Shown here in pieces: positions 34,649-42,877 of a DNA stretch of 64,000 nt. Each line of letters opens with the position of its first letter. Positions within the stretch are counted from its first letter, which is position 1. Location of the stretch: NCBI RefSeq assembly GCF_002419965.1, contig NZ_DIHC01000016.1, forward strand, positions 334,945 to 398,944, written 5' to 3'. The notes below the pieces were generated by a model. The model was not told the DNA's origin. It saw only the letters and a list, made by a program, of their open reading frames with translations, and ran no database searches. This DNA is from Pseudomonas sp. UBA5706. Lineage in GTDB: Bacteria; Pseudomonadota; Gammaproteobacteria; Pseudomonadales; Pseudomonadaceae. A program made the position numbers and the translations under genes.

Positions 34649-36166
34649 TCAGACTGTTTTCGCCAACAGGTTTTCCAGGGTTTTACTGACGCCCAGTTGC
34701 TTGAGGCTATTGAGGTTCTTTTCGAACGAGGCGACGAACTCCGCGGATTTCGGAATCGCAGCACCGAAGATTTCCTCGACATCGAGCAGGCGCTGCGTCA
34801 CCAGCACATCATCAGCGACCAGCGCTTTGCAGAAGTCGGCACGCGGATCGACGACGTTATATTCGACGCCATTCTCGCCCTTGAAGTCGCCAGTCGTGTT
34901 GCCTTGCAGGTACAGCGCCCAGGCAGCGACCACCAGGGATGCACGGTCCATATTGCCGCTGTCGACGATCAGTCGATTGATGGTCGGTACGGTGAACTTC
35001 GGAAACTTCGACGAGCCATCGGAGCACACACGCTCCAGTTGGTCGGCAATCGCCTGGTTGGAGAAACGGTCGATCAGCGTCTGCTTGTATTCGGTCAGAT
35101 CGATGCCCGGCACGGGCGCCAACTGCGGGGTCACGTCCAGATCCATGTAGGTGCGAATGTAGTCGACGAATAGCCGATCGTTCATGGTTTCGTGAACGAA
35201 GCGATAGCCCTTCAATGCGCCGAGGTACGTCAAGGCCAGGTGACTACCGTTGAGCAGCTTGATCTTCATTTCTTCGTAGGGCGTGACGTCGTGGGTGAAC
35301 TGCACGCCGACCTTTTCCCACGCAGGACGGCCATTGACGAACTTGTCCTCCAGTACCCACTGCACGAATGGTTCGCAGACCACCGGCCAGGCATCGTCGA
35401 TCCCTTTCTCGTCATGCAGCTGCAGGCGGTGGGCGGTGCTGGTCATGGGCGTGATGCGATCGACCATGGCATTGGGAAAGCTCACGTTGTCGGCGATCCA
35501 GTCGTGCAGTTCGGCGTCGCGCAGTTTGGCGAACGTCAGCAGCGCCTTGCGGGTCACCGCGCCATTGTGCGGCAGGTTATCGCAGGACATCAGGGTAAAC
35601 GCAGGCGTACCCTCGGCGCGGCGTCTGGCCAGCGCCGCGCACAGGTAGCCGAACACGGTTTTCGGTGTCGCCGGGTGCTGCAGGTCGTACTGGATTTGCG
35701 GCACGTGGCTCATAAACTCGCCGGTGCTGTCGTCGATGCAGTAGCCGCCTTCGGTAATGGTTAACGAGACGATGCGAATCTGCGGGCTGGCAAGCTTGTC
35801 GATCAGCGCCAGATCGTTGTCAGTGGACATCAGCATCTGGCTCATGGAGCCGATGATCCGGGTTTCGGTGCCGGGGGAGTCGCCCAGCTCGAACAGTGTG
35901 TAGAGGAAGTCCTGACCTTCCAACGCTTGGAAGTTGCCGCGGTCTTCTTCGCGCAGACTGACGCCGCAGATGGCCCAGTCCAGACCTTCGCTGCTGCTGT
36001 TCTGTGCTCCGAGAGACATCAGTGCGTCGGTGTAAAACGCCTGGTGCGCGCGGTGGAAGCCGCCGACGCCGATGTGGGCAATGCCCTGGCGGCGATCTTC
36101 AAGGGCATAAGCGGGCACGGCGATACCAGGGCCCAGGTTCGATAGGTTTTGTTTGTTCAGTTTCAT
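34649..36166 (-). CDS. mtlD: Mannitol dehydrogenase (polyol-specific long-chain)
   Basis: Oxidises mannitol, arabitol and sorbitol to the corresponding ketoses with NAD. The 505 residues are close to the usual 490 or so of this family. The N-terminal Rossmann motif is IAHIGVGGFHRAHQAFY, and the substrate/catalytic helix contains KIKLLNGSHLALTYLG, with the catalytic Lys and the NGSH motif. The C-terminal half is all-helical, as expected. It is a secondary-alcohol dehydrogenase unrelated to the mannitol-1-phosphate enzyme in mechanism of supply: here mannitol enters unphosphorylated through MtlEFGK. Confidence 0.94.
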   Translation of the reverse strand: MKLNKQNLSNLGPGIAVPAYALEDRRQGIAHIGVGGFHRAHQAFYTDALMSLGAQNSSSEGLDWAICGVSLREEDRGNFQALEGQDFLYTLFELGDSPGTETRIIGSMSQMLMSTDNDLALIDKLASPQIRIVSLTITEGGYCIDDSTGEFMSHVPQIQYDLQHPATPKTVFGYLCAALARRRAEGTPAFTLMSCDNLPHNGAVTRKALLTFAKLRDAELHDWIADNVSFPNAMVDRITPMTSTAHRLQLHDEKGIDDAWPVVCEPFVQWVLEDKFVNGRPAWEKVGVQFTHDVTPYEEMKIKLLNGSHLALTYLGALKGYRFVHETMNDRLFVDYIRTYMDLDVTPQLAPVPGIDLTEYKQTLIDRFSNQAIADQLERVCSDGSSKFPKFTVPTINRLIVDSGNMDRASLVVAAWALYLQGNTTGDFKGENGVEYNVVDPRADFCKALVADDVLVTQRLLDVEEIFGAAIPKSAEFVASFEKNLNSLKQLGVSKTLENLLAKTV

Positions 36167-36200
36167 GACGACTTTCCCGATTCTGTGATTGGCTGCCCGT

Positions 36201-37304
36201 TCAGGCGGCGGCCTGCAAGGCTTTGCGAATGACTTGGCCCTGCGCGTCGAACAGGTGGCAATGAGCGCTGTCCAGGTGCAGGTTAAGGGTTTCGCCGTAC
36301 TGGCTGGCCAGGTCTCCGCGAATACGCAGGGTCAGCGCTTCGCCGGAGGTGGTGCGCACGTGGCAAAAGGTGTCGCTGCCCAGGCGTTCGCTGACGTCGG
36401 CGATGACCTGCAGCTGGCAGTCGCCATCCCTGGCCAGTTCCAGATGCTCTGGACGGATGCCCAGGGTTACCGCATCACCAACCCGTTGTTGCGCATTGCT
36501 GAACGGCAGATTGATGGTCGTCCCGGCATCCAGGGTGACCGCGCAGCCTGCGGCATCCACGCGGCTGACCTTGCCCTTGAGAAAGCCCATCTTCGGCGTG
36601 CCGAGGAAGCCCGCCACGAACAGGTTGGCCGGGTGGTGGTACAACTCGAGCGGCGAGCCAACCTGCTCTACGCGACCGCCGTTGAGCACCACCACCTTGT
36701 CAGCCAGGGTCATGGCTTCAACCTGGTCGTGGGTCACGTAGATCATCGTCGCCTCCAGCTCCTTATGCAGGCGCGACAGTTCAAGACGGGTCTGCACGCG
36801 CAGCGCGGCGTCAAGGTTGGACAGCGGCTCGTCAAACAGGAAGATTTTGGGGTTGCGTACGATGGCCCGGCCAATCGCCACGCGCTGGCGTTGACCGCCC
36901 GACAGCTGCTTGGGCTTGCGCTCCAGCAGCGGCCCGAGTTCCAGAATGCGCGCCGCTTCGGCGACCTTTTTCTGCACTTCCGCTTTCGGCGTGCCCGCCA
37001 GGTCCAGGGCGAACGACAGGTTCTTGCCCACGGTCATGTGCGGATACAGAGCGTAGGTCTGAAACACCATCGCCAGATCACGCTTGGCCGGAGTGACCTG
37101 AGTGATTTCACGGCCATCGAGTTCGATGCTGCCACCGGTGACGTCTTCCAGGCCCGCGATCAAGCGCAGCAGGGTGGATTTGCCACAGCCTGAGGGTCCG
37201 ACGAAGACCACGAATTCCCGGTCTTTGACCTCCAGGTCGATGCCTTTGATGATCTGGTGGCCGTCGAAGCCTTTTTGCAGATTTCTGATTGTCAGGTTAG
37301 CCAT
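36201..37304 (-). CDS. mtlK: Polyol ABC transporter ATP-binding protein
   Basis: The 367-residue ATPase of a MalK/UgpC-type sugar importer. Walker A is GPSGCGKST, the signature LSGGQRQR, Walker B IFLFDEPLSNLD, and the H-loop VTHDQVEAM. The C-terminal TOBE region (about residues 240-360) is typical of carbohydrate importers, where it can bind regulators. It lies between mtlG and mtlD, as in the P. fluorescens mtl operon. A repeat with two hairpins separates it from mtlG. Confidence 0.93.
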   Translation of the reverse strand: MANLTIRNLQKGFDGHQIIKGIDLEVKDREFVVFVGPSGCGKSTLLRLIAGLEDVTGGSIELDGREITQVTPAKRDLAMVFQTYALYPHMTVGKNLSFALDLAGTPKAEVQKKVAEAARILELGPLLERKPKQLSGGQRQRVAIGRAIVRNPKIFLFDEPLSNLDAALRVQTRLELSRLHKELEATMIYVTHDQVEAMTLADKVVVLNGGRVEQVGSPLELYHHPANLFVAGFLGTPKMGFLKGKVSRVDAAGCAVTLDAGTTINLPFSNAQQRVGDAVTLGIRPEHLELARDGDCQLQVIADVSERLGSDTFCHVRTTSGEALTLRIRGDLASQYGETLNLHLDSAHCHLFDAQGQVIRKALQAAA

Positions 37305-37372
37305 AGTGGGCTCCAGTCTTATTCTTTAAATACATCAAAAAGGGTGGTTGATTCACATGGCCGTGGACGCGA

Positions 37373-37424
37373 GATCGTTCCCACGCTCCGCGTAGGAGCG
37401 CAGCCCCATGACGCTCTGCGTCAG
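37373..37424. repeat. REP-like intergenic repeat inside the mtl operon
   Basis: Begins GATCGTTCCCACGCTCCGCG and forms two adjacent hairpins: CGCTCC (37384-37389) with GGAGCG (37395-37400), and TGACGC (37409-37414) with GCGTCA (37418-37423). The same words, GATCGTTCCC and GCTCTGCGTCA, recur at the right end of the window (63968-64000). I recognise this as the short dispersed intergenic repeat common in fluorescens/syringae-group genomes. Confidence 0.7.
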
Positions 37425-37431
37425 CTATTGA

Positions 37432-38265
37432 TCATTTCACCGCACCGAACGACAGGCCGCGTACCAGTTGCTTCTGGCTGATCCAGCCGAAGATCAAGAT
37501 CGGCGCGCACGCCAGCGTTGAAACTGCCGATAGCTTCGCCCAGAACAGGCCTTCGGGGCTTGAATAAGAGGCGATCAGCGCAGTCAGCGGCGCAGCATTT
37601 GAGGAGGTCAGGTTCAATGACCAGAAGGCCTCGTTCCAGCACAGGATCAACGACAGCAGCGCGGTGGAAGCCAAGCCGCCTTTGCAGATCGGGATCAGCA
37701 CCTTGAAGATTTCCTGGCGCGTGGTTGCGCCGTCCAGCCTCGAGGCTTCGAGAATCTCGCCGGGGATGTCCTTGAAATAGGTGTAAATCATCCAGACCAC
37801 GATCGGCAGGTTGATCAGGGTGTAGATCACGATTAACGCGATGCGCGAATCCAGCAGGCCAAACGTCTTGGCCAGCAGGTAGATGGGCATCAGCACGCCC
37901 ACCGGCGGCAGCATTTTGGTCGACAGCATCCACAGCAGGGTGCTCTTGGTGCGCTTGGTTTCGAAGAATGCCATCGAATAGGCGGCCGGCACCGCGATCA
38001 GCAAGCACAGAATGGTCGCACTGAACGAGATCAGGATCGAGTTCCAGGCGAAGTGGAAGTAATCGCTGCGCTCCTGAATGTGCAGGTAGTTTTCCAGGGT
38101 CGGCGTGAAGATGAACTGAGGCGGGGTAGCGAACGCGTCCAGTTCGGTCTTGAAGCTGGTCAGCACCATCCAGAAGATCGGGAAGAAAATCAGTGCCGCG
38201 ATCACCCACGACAAGGTGCCGAGCAGCACGCTTTGCAGGCGACGGGATTGTTTAAGCGTCATCAT
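37432..38265 (-). CDS. mtlG: Polyol ABC transporter permease
   Basis: Inner-membrane permease of 277 residues with six predicted helices (starting near residues 12, 75, 108, 140, 190 and 242). The cytoplasmic EAA loop reads EASRLDGATTRQEIFKVLIP, which docks on MtlK. It pairs with MtlF, whose gene ends 10 bases upstream. It belongs to the MalG-like CUT1 group. The substrate (mannitol, arabitol, sorbitol) is inferred from operon context. Confidence 0.92.
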   Translation of the reverse strand: MMTLKQSRRLQSVLLGTLSWVIAALIFFPIFWMVLTSFKTELDAFATPPQFIFTPTLENYLHIQERSDYFHFAWNSILISFSATILCLLIAVPAAYSMAFFETKRTKSTLLWMLSTKMLPPVGVLMPIYLLAKTFGLLDSRIALIVIYTLINLPIVVWMIYTYFKDIPGEILEASRLDGATTRQEIFKVLIPICKGGLASTALLSLILCWNEAFWSLNLTSSNAAPLTALIASYSSPEGLFWAKLSAVSTLACAPILIFGWISQKQLVRGLSFGAVK

Positions 38266-38275
38266 GACCTTGCCC

Positions 38276-39211
38276 TCAAGACTTGTCGGTGAGGTTTTTG
38301 CCGATCATCCGGATCAGGATGATCGCGGCAATGTTGGCGATGACCACGGCAATCAAGCCGCCTGCCGATGCCATGCCCACGTCGAATTGCAACAGCGCCT
38401 GGTTGTAGATCAGGTACGCAAGGTTGGTCGAGGCAAAGCCCGGACCGCCGTTGGTGGTGGTGAAGATTTCGGCGAACACCGAGAGCAGAAAGATGGTCTC
38501 GATCATCACCACGACAGCGATGGGGCGTGCCAGGTGGGGCAGAGTCAGGTGCCAGAAGATCGCGACGGGGCCGGCGCCGTCCAGGCGCGCAGCTTCTTTT
38601 TGTTCCTGATCCAGCGACTGCATGGCGGTCATTAGAATCAGGATCGCGAACGGCAGCCATTGCCAGGAGACGATGATGATGATCGACAGCATCGGGTAGT
38701 TGGCCAGCCAATCGATCGGCTGGGCGCCAAACAACTTCCACACCGCAGCGAGGATCCCGGAGACCGGATGGAAAATCAGGTTCTTCCAGATCAGCGCACT
38801 GACAGTGGGCATGATAAAGAACGGCGATATCAGCAGGACCCGGACGATGCCGCGGCCGAAGAACTCGCTGGCCTCCAGCAGAGCGGAGATCAACACGCCC
38901 AAAATTACGCTGATGGCCAACACGCTGCCGACCAGCAATAGGGTGTTCATGGCTCCTGGGAAGAAGCCCGAGTCGGTGACGAAAAATTCGAAATTCTCCA
39001 GACCGACGAATTCGTTCTCGCCCGGATTAAGCAGGTTGTAGCGAATCAACGAGAAATAGATGGTCATGCCCAGCGGGACGACCATCCAGACCAGCAGCAA
39101 CAAGACCGAAGGGCTGACCAGGAACCACCCTGGTTTGGTGATGCTGCCTTTCTTGAGATGATCTTTATCGTCGGCCGAAGCCGTGCGAGGAGTAATGGTT
39201 GAGGTGTTCAT
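38276..39211 (-). CDS. mtlF: Polyol ABC transporter permease
   Basis: Inner-membrane permease of 311 residues, MalF/UgpA-like, with six core helices after a polar cytoplasmic N-terminus (MNTSTITPRTASADDKDHLK). The EAA loop is EAARLDGAGPVAIFWHLTLP. I chose the ATG at 39211 over one seven codons earlier because the longer form adds nothing family-like. It lies between mtlE and mtlG. Confidence 0.92.
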   Translation of the reverse strand: MNTSTITPRTASADDKDHLKKGSITKPGWFLVSPSVLLLLVWMVVPLGMTIYFSLIRYNLLNPGENEFVGLENFEFFVTDSGFFPGAMNTLLLVGSVLAISVILGVLISALLEASEFFGRGIVRVLLISPFFIMPTVSALIWKNLIFHPVSGILAAVWKLFGAQPIDWLANYPMLSIIIIVSWQWLPFAILILMTAMQSLDQEQKEAARLDGAGPVAIFWHLTLPHLARPIAVVVMIETIFLLSVFAEIFTTTNGGPGFASTNLAYLIYNQALLQFDVGMASAGGLIAVVIANIAAIILIRMIGKNLTDKS

Positions 39212-39286
39212 GATGACTCCGAACCGGGGCAAGAGCGTAAGCGTGGCAGCAGCCGATTGCCGACTGCTGCCTTGAAACGGCCGGGA

Positions 39287-40612
39287 TCAACCCTTTTTCG
39301 GGTAACCCGCGCGCTTCATTTCACGCTCGGACACGCTTTGCGCGTTGGTCAGTGCCTGATCGACCGATGACGTGCCGACCAGCGCCGCGGAGAACTGCTG
39401 CCCGACGGAGGTGCCGATGGACTGGAACTCAGGGATGGTCACCAACTGGATGCCCACGTAAGGCACTGGCTTGAGCGTCGGCGCCTTGGGCGTGACGGCC
39501 TTGAGCGATTCAAGGGTGATGTTGGCGAACGGCGCGGCTTTTTTGTATTCATCGGTATAGGTCGAGGCGCGAGTGCCCGGCGGTACGTTGGACACGCCGT
39601 CGGTCTTGGCTACCAGTGTGGCGTACTCCTTGGAGGTCGCCCACTCGGTGAAAGCGCGCGCGTCCTTGTCGTTCTTGGCACTGGTCGGAATTGCCAGGGC
39701 CCACGAGTACAGCCACGCCGAGCCTTTATCGGTGACTTCATGGGGTGCGTAGGTAAAGCCTACGTTGTCCGCCACCTTGCTCTGGGATTTATCGGTGACG
39801 AAGGAGCCGGCAACGCTGGCGTCCACCCAGATCGCGCACTTGCCACTGTTGAACAGTGCAAGGTTTTCATTGAACCCGTTGCTCGATGCGCCGGGAGGGC
39901 CGTCTTTCTTCATGATGTTGACGTAGAAGTTCAGCGCGCTCTTCCACTCTGGCTGGTCGAACTGCGGCTTCCACTGCTCGTCGAACCAGCGCGCGCCGAA
40001 GGCATTGGCGACCGTAGTGATCAGTGCCATGTTCTCACCCCAGCCAGCTTTGCCGCGCAGGCAAATGCCGTACTGCTCTTTCGATTTGTCGGTGAGCTTA
40101 TCGGCGAATTCGTTGATCTGACTCCAGGTGGGACGTTCGGGCATGGTCAGCCCGGCGGCCTGGAACAGGTCCTTGCGGTAGTAGGTGATCGAGCTTTCGG
40201 CGTAGAACGGCAGGGCGAACAGCTTGCCATCGACCGACAGGCCATCCCGCACCGAGGGAAATACATCGTCCAGCGCATAGGACGCCGGGAGATTGTCCAC
40301 CTCTTTCAACCAACCCTTGGCGCCCCAGAGTGAGGCTTCGTACATGCCGATGGTCAGCACGTCGAACTGTCCGCCCTTGGTGGCGATATCCGTGGTCAGT
40401 CGCTGACGCAACACGTTCTCCTCCAGAACGACCCACTTGAGCTTGATATCGGGATGCTGTTCTTCGAAGGTTTTGGACAGCCGCTGCATGCGGATCATGT
40501 CGCTATTGTTGACGGTGGCGATGGTCACGTCGCCTGCGCTTGCGCTGTTGCAGAGGGTTACGCCGAGAGTGAGACAGGTGCCAGCAAGGAGAACTTTTGC
40601 AGAGGTCTTCAT
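39287..40612 (-). CDS. mtlE: Polyol ABC transporter substrate-binding protein
   Basis: Periplasmic binding protein of 441 residues, of the extracellular solute-binding family 1. A clear signal peptide, MKTSAKVLLAGTCLTLGVTL, is cleaved probably after NSASA (residue 26), leaving GDVTIATVNNSD. It is the first structural gene of the mtl operon. Its leader contains an AANAANAA stretch, and a good GAGGAGTG ribosome-binding site lies just before the ATG. Confidence 0.94.
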   Translation of the reverse strand: MKTSAKVLLAGTCLTLGVTLCNSASAGDVTIATVNNSDMIRMQRLSKTFEEQHPDIKLKWVVLEENVLRQRLTTDIATKGGQFDVLTIGMYEASLWGAKGWLKEVDNLPASYALDDVFPSVRDGLSVDGKLFALPFYAESSITYYRKDLFQAAGLTMPERPTWSQINEFADKLTDKSKEQYGICLRGKAGWGENMALITTVANAFGARWFDEQWKPQFDQPEWKSALNFYVNIMKKDGPPGASSNGFNENLALFNSGKCAIWVDASVAGSFVTDKSQSKVADNVGFTYAPHEVTDKGSAWLYSWALAIPTSAKNDKDARAFTEWATSKEYATLVAKTDGVSNVPPGTRASTYTDEYKKAAPFANITLESLKAVTPKAPTLKPVPYVGIQLVTIPEFQSIGTSVGQQFSAALVGTSSVDQALTNAQSVSEREMKRAGYPKKG

Positions 40613-40653
40613 TTATCACTCCTCTTCTACGCCGGGAGGCGACAGAAGCTTGG

Positions 40654-40671
40654 TTATTGTTTTTGTTTCTT
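40654..40671 (-). promoter_or_regulatory. Candidate Hfq/Crc-binding (CA) motif in the mtlE leader
   Basis: On the coding strand the stretch reads AAGAAACAAAAACAATAA, containing AACAATAA and AACAAAAA, two overlapping fits to AANAANAA, about 45 bases upstream of the mtlE start. Hfq/Crc sites of this kind mark catabolic mRNAs silenced during growth on preferred carbon sources in Pseudomonas. Confidence 0.5.
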
Positions 40672-40852
40672 CCAAAGACCAGGAAGAATGTCCACTGATT
40701 ACAACGGTCCGCACGGGCAATGACAAATCCTGCGGCACACTTGAACTGATACTTTCTTGCACTGGTAGTTCACACGGCATCGCGATGAAACGGCGCCCTC
40801 CAAGGCTGCGGCGCAGTTGCAGCGTAGTAGAGGTGAGCGGGGAGGGAGCGAA

Positions 40853-41764
40853 TCAGTACAGGTTTTGTTCGGTCAGGCGCTGTACGGCAAGTCGCCGATA
40901 GTGGGATGGCGTCATCCCCTTGAGCTTCTGAAAACGCCGATTGAAGTTGGAAATATTATTGAAGCCGGACTCGAAGCACACGTCAGTCACCGGTTTGTCG
41001 CCGTCGGCCAGCAACTCGCAGGACTTGCTGATGCGCAGGCGATTGACGAACTCGACGAAGCAGCGCCCGGTCGCCTGCTTGAATACCCGCGAAAAATACG
41101 TGGGCTTCATTCCCAGATAATCGGCCACTTCTTCGAGCGGGAGCTCGCGGGCGTAGTGGGTAAAAATGTAATCCACCGCTTTGTTGGTGCGCTCGACCGC
41201 ATGGTCGTCCGCCAGCCGGGACGCGGTCGTGCCGGACAGCAACTGGTAGTCGTCGCTGGCGGCCAGCAATTCGAACAGAATGAAAAAATGCCCCAGGCGG
41301 GTCATGCCACTGGAGTCGGCAATCTTCTGCATCAGCTTCATGGCCTGGCGGATCGTGCGCTTGCAGCGAAACTCGATGCCGTACTGCGCTCGTTCCAGCA
41401 GCGGCGTCAGGGTTCGGAGCTCGGCGAACACCTGGTTGCCGCTTTCCAGTAACTCCTCGGTGAAGTTCACCAGCATGTCGCGCTTGGGCACCACCTCATC
41501 TTCTTCGATCTGGCTGATCCAGTTATGCGGCAGATTGGGGCCGGTGAGAAACAGCGTACCTGGATAGAAATTACCGATGTAATCGCCAACGAACACCTTG
41601 CCGGAACTGGCGACGATCAAGTGCAGCTCGTATTCCTTGTGGAAATGCCAGCGCACCAACGGGCAGGGAAAACCGTGTTCGCGGTAGATGATCGACAGAC
41701 CATTATGGTCGTCCATCAGTTCGTAGGAGGGGTCGGTGACTTTTATTGTTTTGGTCATGTGCAT
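40853..41764 (-). CDS. mtlR: AraC-family activator of the mannitol operon
   Basis: Transcriptional activator of 303 residues. The N-terminal cupin domain (VRWHFHKEYELHLIVASSGK) binds the polyol inducer; the C-terminal pair of helix-turn-helices is LEEVADYLGMKPTYFSRVFK and PVTDVCFESGFNNISNFNRR. It sits immediately upstream of mtlE on the same strand, as in P. fluorescens, where MtlR activates mtlE transcription. Two ATG codons, at 41764 and 41758, are possible starts; neither has a strong Shine-Dalgarno. Its own stop lies 240 bases before mtlE, leaving room for the mtlE promoter. Confidence 0.92.
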   Translation of the reverse strand: MHMTKTIKVTDPSYELMDDHNGLSIIYREHGFPCPLVRWHFHKEYELHLIVASSGKVFVGDYIGNFYPGTLFLTGPNLPHNWISQIEEDEVVPKRDMLVNFTEELLESGNQVFAELRTLTPLLERAQYGIEFRCKRTIRQAMKLMQKIADSSGMTRLGHFFILFELLAASDDYQLLSGTTASRLADDHAVERTNKAVDYIFTHYARELPLEEVADYLGMKPTYFSRVFKQATGRCFVEFVNRLRISKSCELLADGDKPVTDVCFESGFNNISNFNRRFQKLKGMTPSHYRRLAVQRLTEQNLY

Positions 41765-42097
41765 GCCAGGTTTGCAAAGTGGCGTAGGGGGTAATGTGCA
41801 CTATTTTCGGCGTCGTAACATCGGCGCTGGCGAAAGCCGAAAACCGGCTTCAGCCCGATTGCCTGGCGTGTACTATACACATCGGTCAGTTCAGGGACAG
41901 GCCGCCGCCTTCGGTGCAGGAAACCGGTGCGCATGTCGCCAACCCTGATGGACGAAGGTGCGTATGGGCAGTCATTGGATTCACCCGCTCGCTTCACATT
42001 TGATCAGCGCTACGGTTCCCGGTCGGGCTTCAGGCACAACGGTATTGCAGGAGCTGCACGCATAGCTTCGGCAACACTTGTTTCAAAGGATCTTCTC
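41765..42097. other. Divergent control region mtlR / cobF
   Basis: No gene seen. It must contain the start regions of two divergent genes. A symmetrical element, GTGTA-CTA-TACAC (41868-41880), lies near the middle and could be an operator. A longer open frame in phase with cobF runs through from 41927 but is not family-like. Confidence 0.4.
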
Positions 42098-42859
42098 ATG
42101 AAACAAATCCTCGTCATCGGCATTGGTGCCGGCAATCCCGAGCAGATCACGGTCGAGGCCATCAAGGCGCTGAACCGGGCCGAGGTGTTCTTCATCCTCG
42201 ACAAGGGCTATGCCGACGATGACCTGCTGCACCTGCGTCGGGAGATTTGCGAGCGTTATATCGAGGGCGAAGACTACCGCCTGGTCCAGGTGCGCGACCC
42301 CCGCCGTCAGGAGGGTGGGCCGTCGTATCAAAGCAACGTCGAACATTGGCACGAGCAGCGTGCGGTGCTGTTCGAGCAGTTGATTGGCAATGAGGTGCGC
42401 GACGGGGAGACTGGCGGGTTTTTGGTGTGGGGCGATCCGGCGCTGTACGACAGCACGTTACGCATCCTTGATCGCGTACTGGCACGGGGTCGGGAGGCTT
42501 TCCAGTATGAAGTCATCCCGGGTATTACCAGTGTGCAGGCGCTGGCAGCGCAGCATCGGGTGACACTGAACCGGATCGGTGAGCCGATCCAGATCACCAC
42601 GGGCAGGCGTCTGGCACAGGCGCAGGGCGCCGATATCGAAAATGTGGTGGTGATGCTTGATGCTCATTGCACGTTTGAGCGTTTTATCGATCAGGATTTG
42701 TATATCTACTGGGGGGCCTATCTGGGAACGGCCGACGAGGTGCTGATTTCCGGGCCTTTGAAGCAGGTGAGTGAGCGGATAAAGCGGATCCGCGAAGCGG
42801 CCCGCGCGCGGAAGGGCTGGATCATGGACACCTATTTGCTGCGCCGGGATGTGGAGTGA
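42098..42859 (+). CDS. cobF: Precorrin-6A synthase (deacetylating)
   Basis: Methylates C-1 of precorrin-5 and releases acetate, giving precorrin-6A in aerobic cobalamin synthesis. The 253-residue protein starts MKQILVIGIGAGNPEQITVE, the SAM/tetrapyrrole methylase N-terminus, and contains the GGFLVWGDPALYDSTLRILD and VIPGITSVQALAAQ segments of the family. AAAGGA lies 9 bases before the ATG at 42098. It stands alone here, away from other cob genes, which is common for cobF in Pseudomonas. It converges on the glycosyltransferase gene with 18 bases between stops. Confidence 0.92.
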   Translation: MKQILVIGIGAGNPEQITVEAIKALNRAEVFFILDKGYADDDLLHLRREICERYIEGEDYRLVQVRDPRRQEGGPSYQSNVEHWHEQRAVLFEQLIGNEVRDGETGGFLVWGDPALYDSTLRILDRVLARGREAFQYEVIPGITSVQALAAQHRVTLNRIGEPIQITTGRRLAQAQGADIENVVVMLDAHCTFERFIDQDLYIYWGAYLGTADEVLISGPLKQVSERIKRIREAARARKGWIMDTYLLRRDVE

Positions 42860-42877
42860 GTCGTGCACCCGGGCGCG

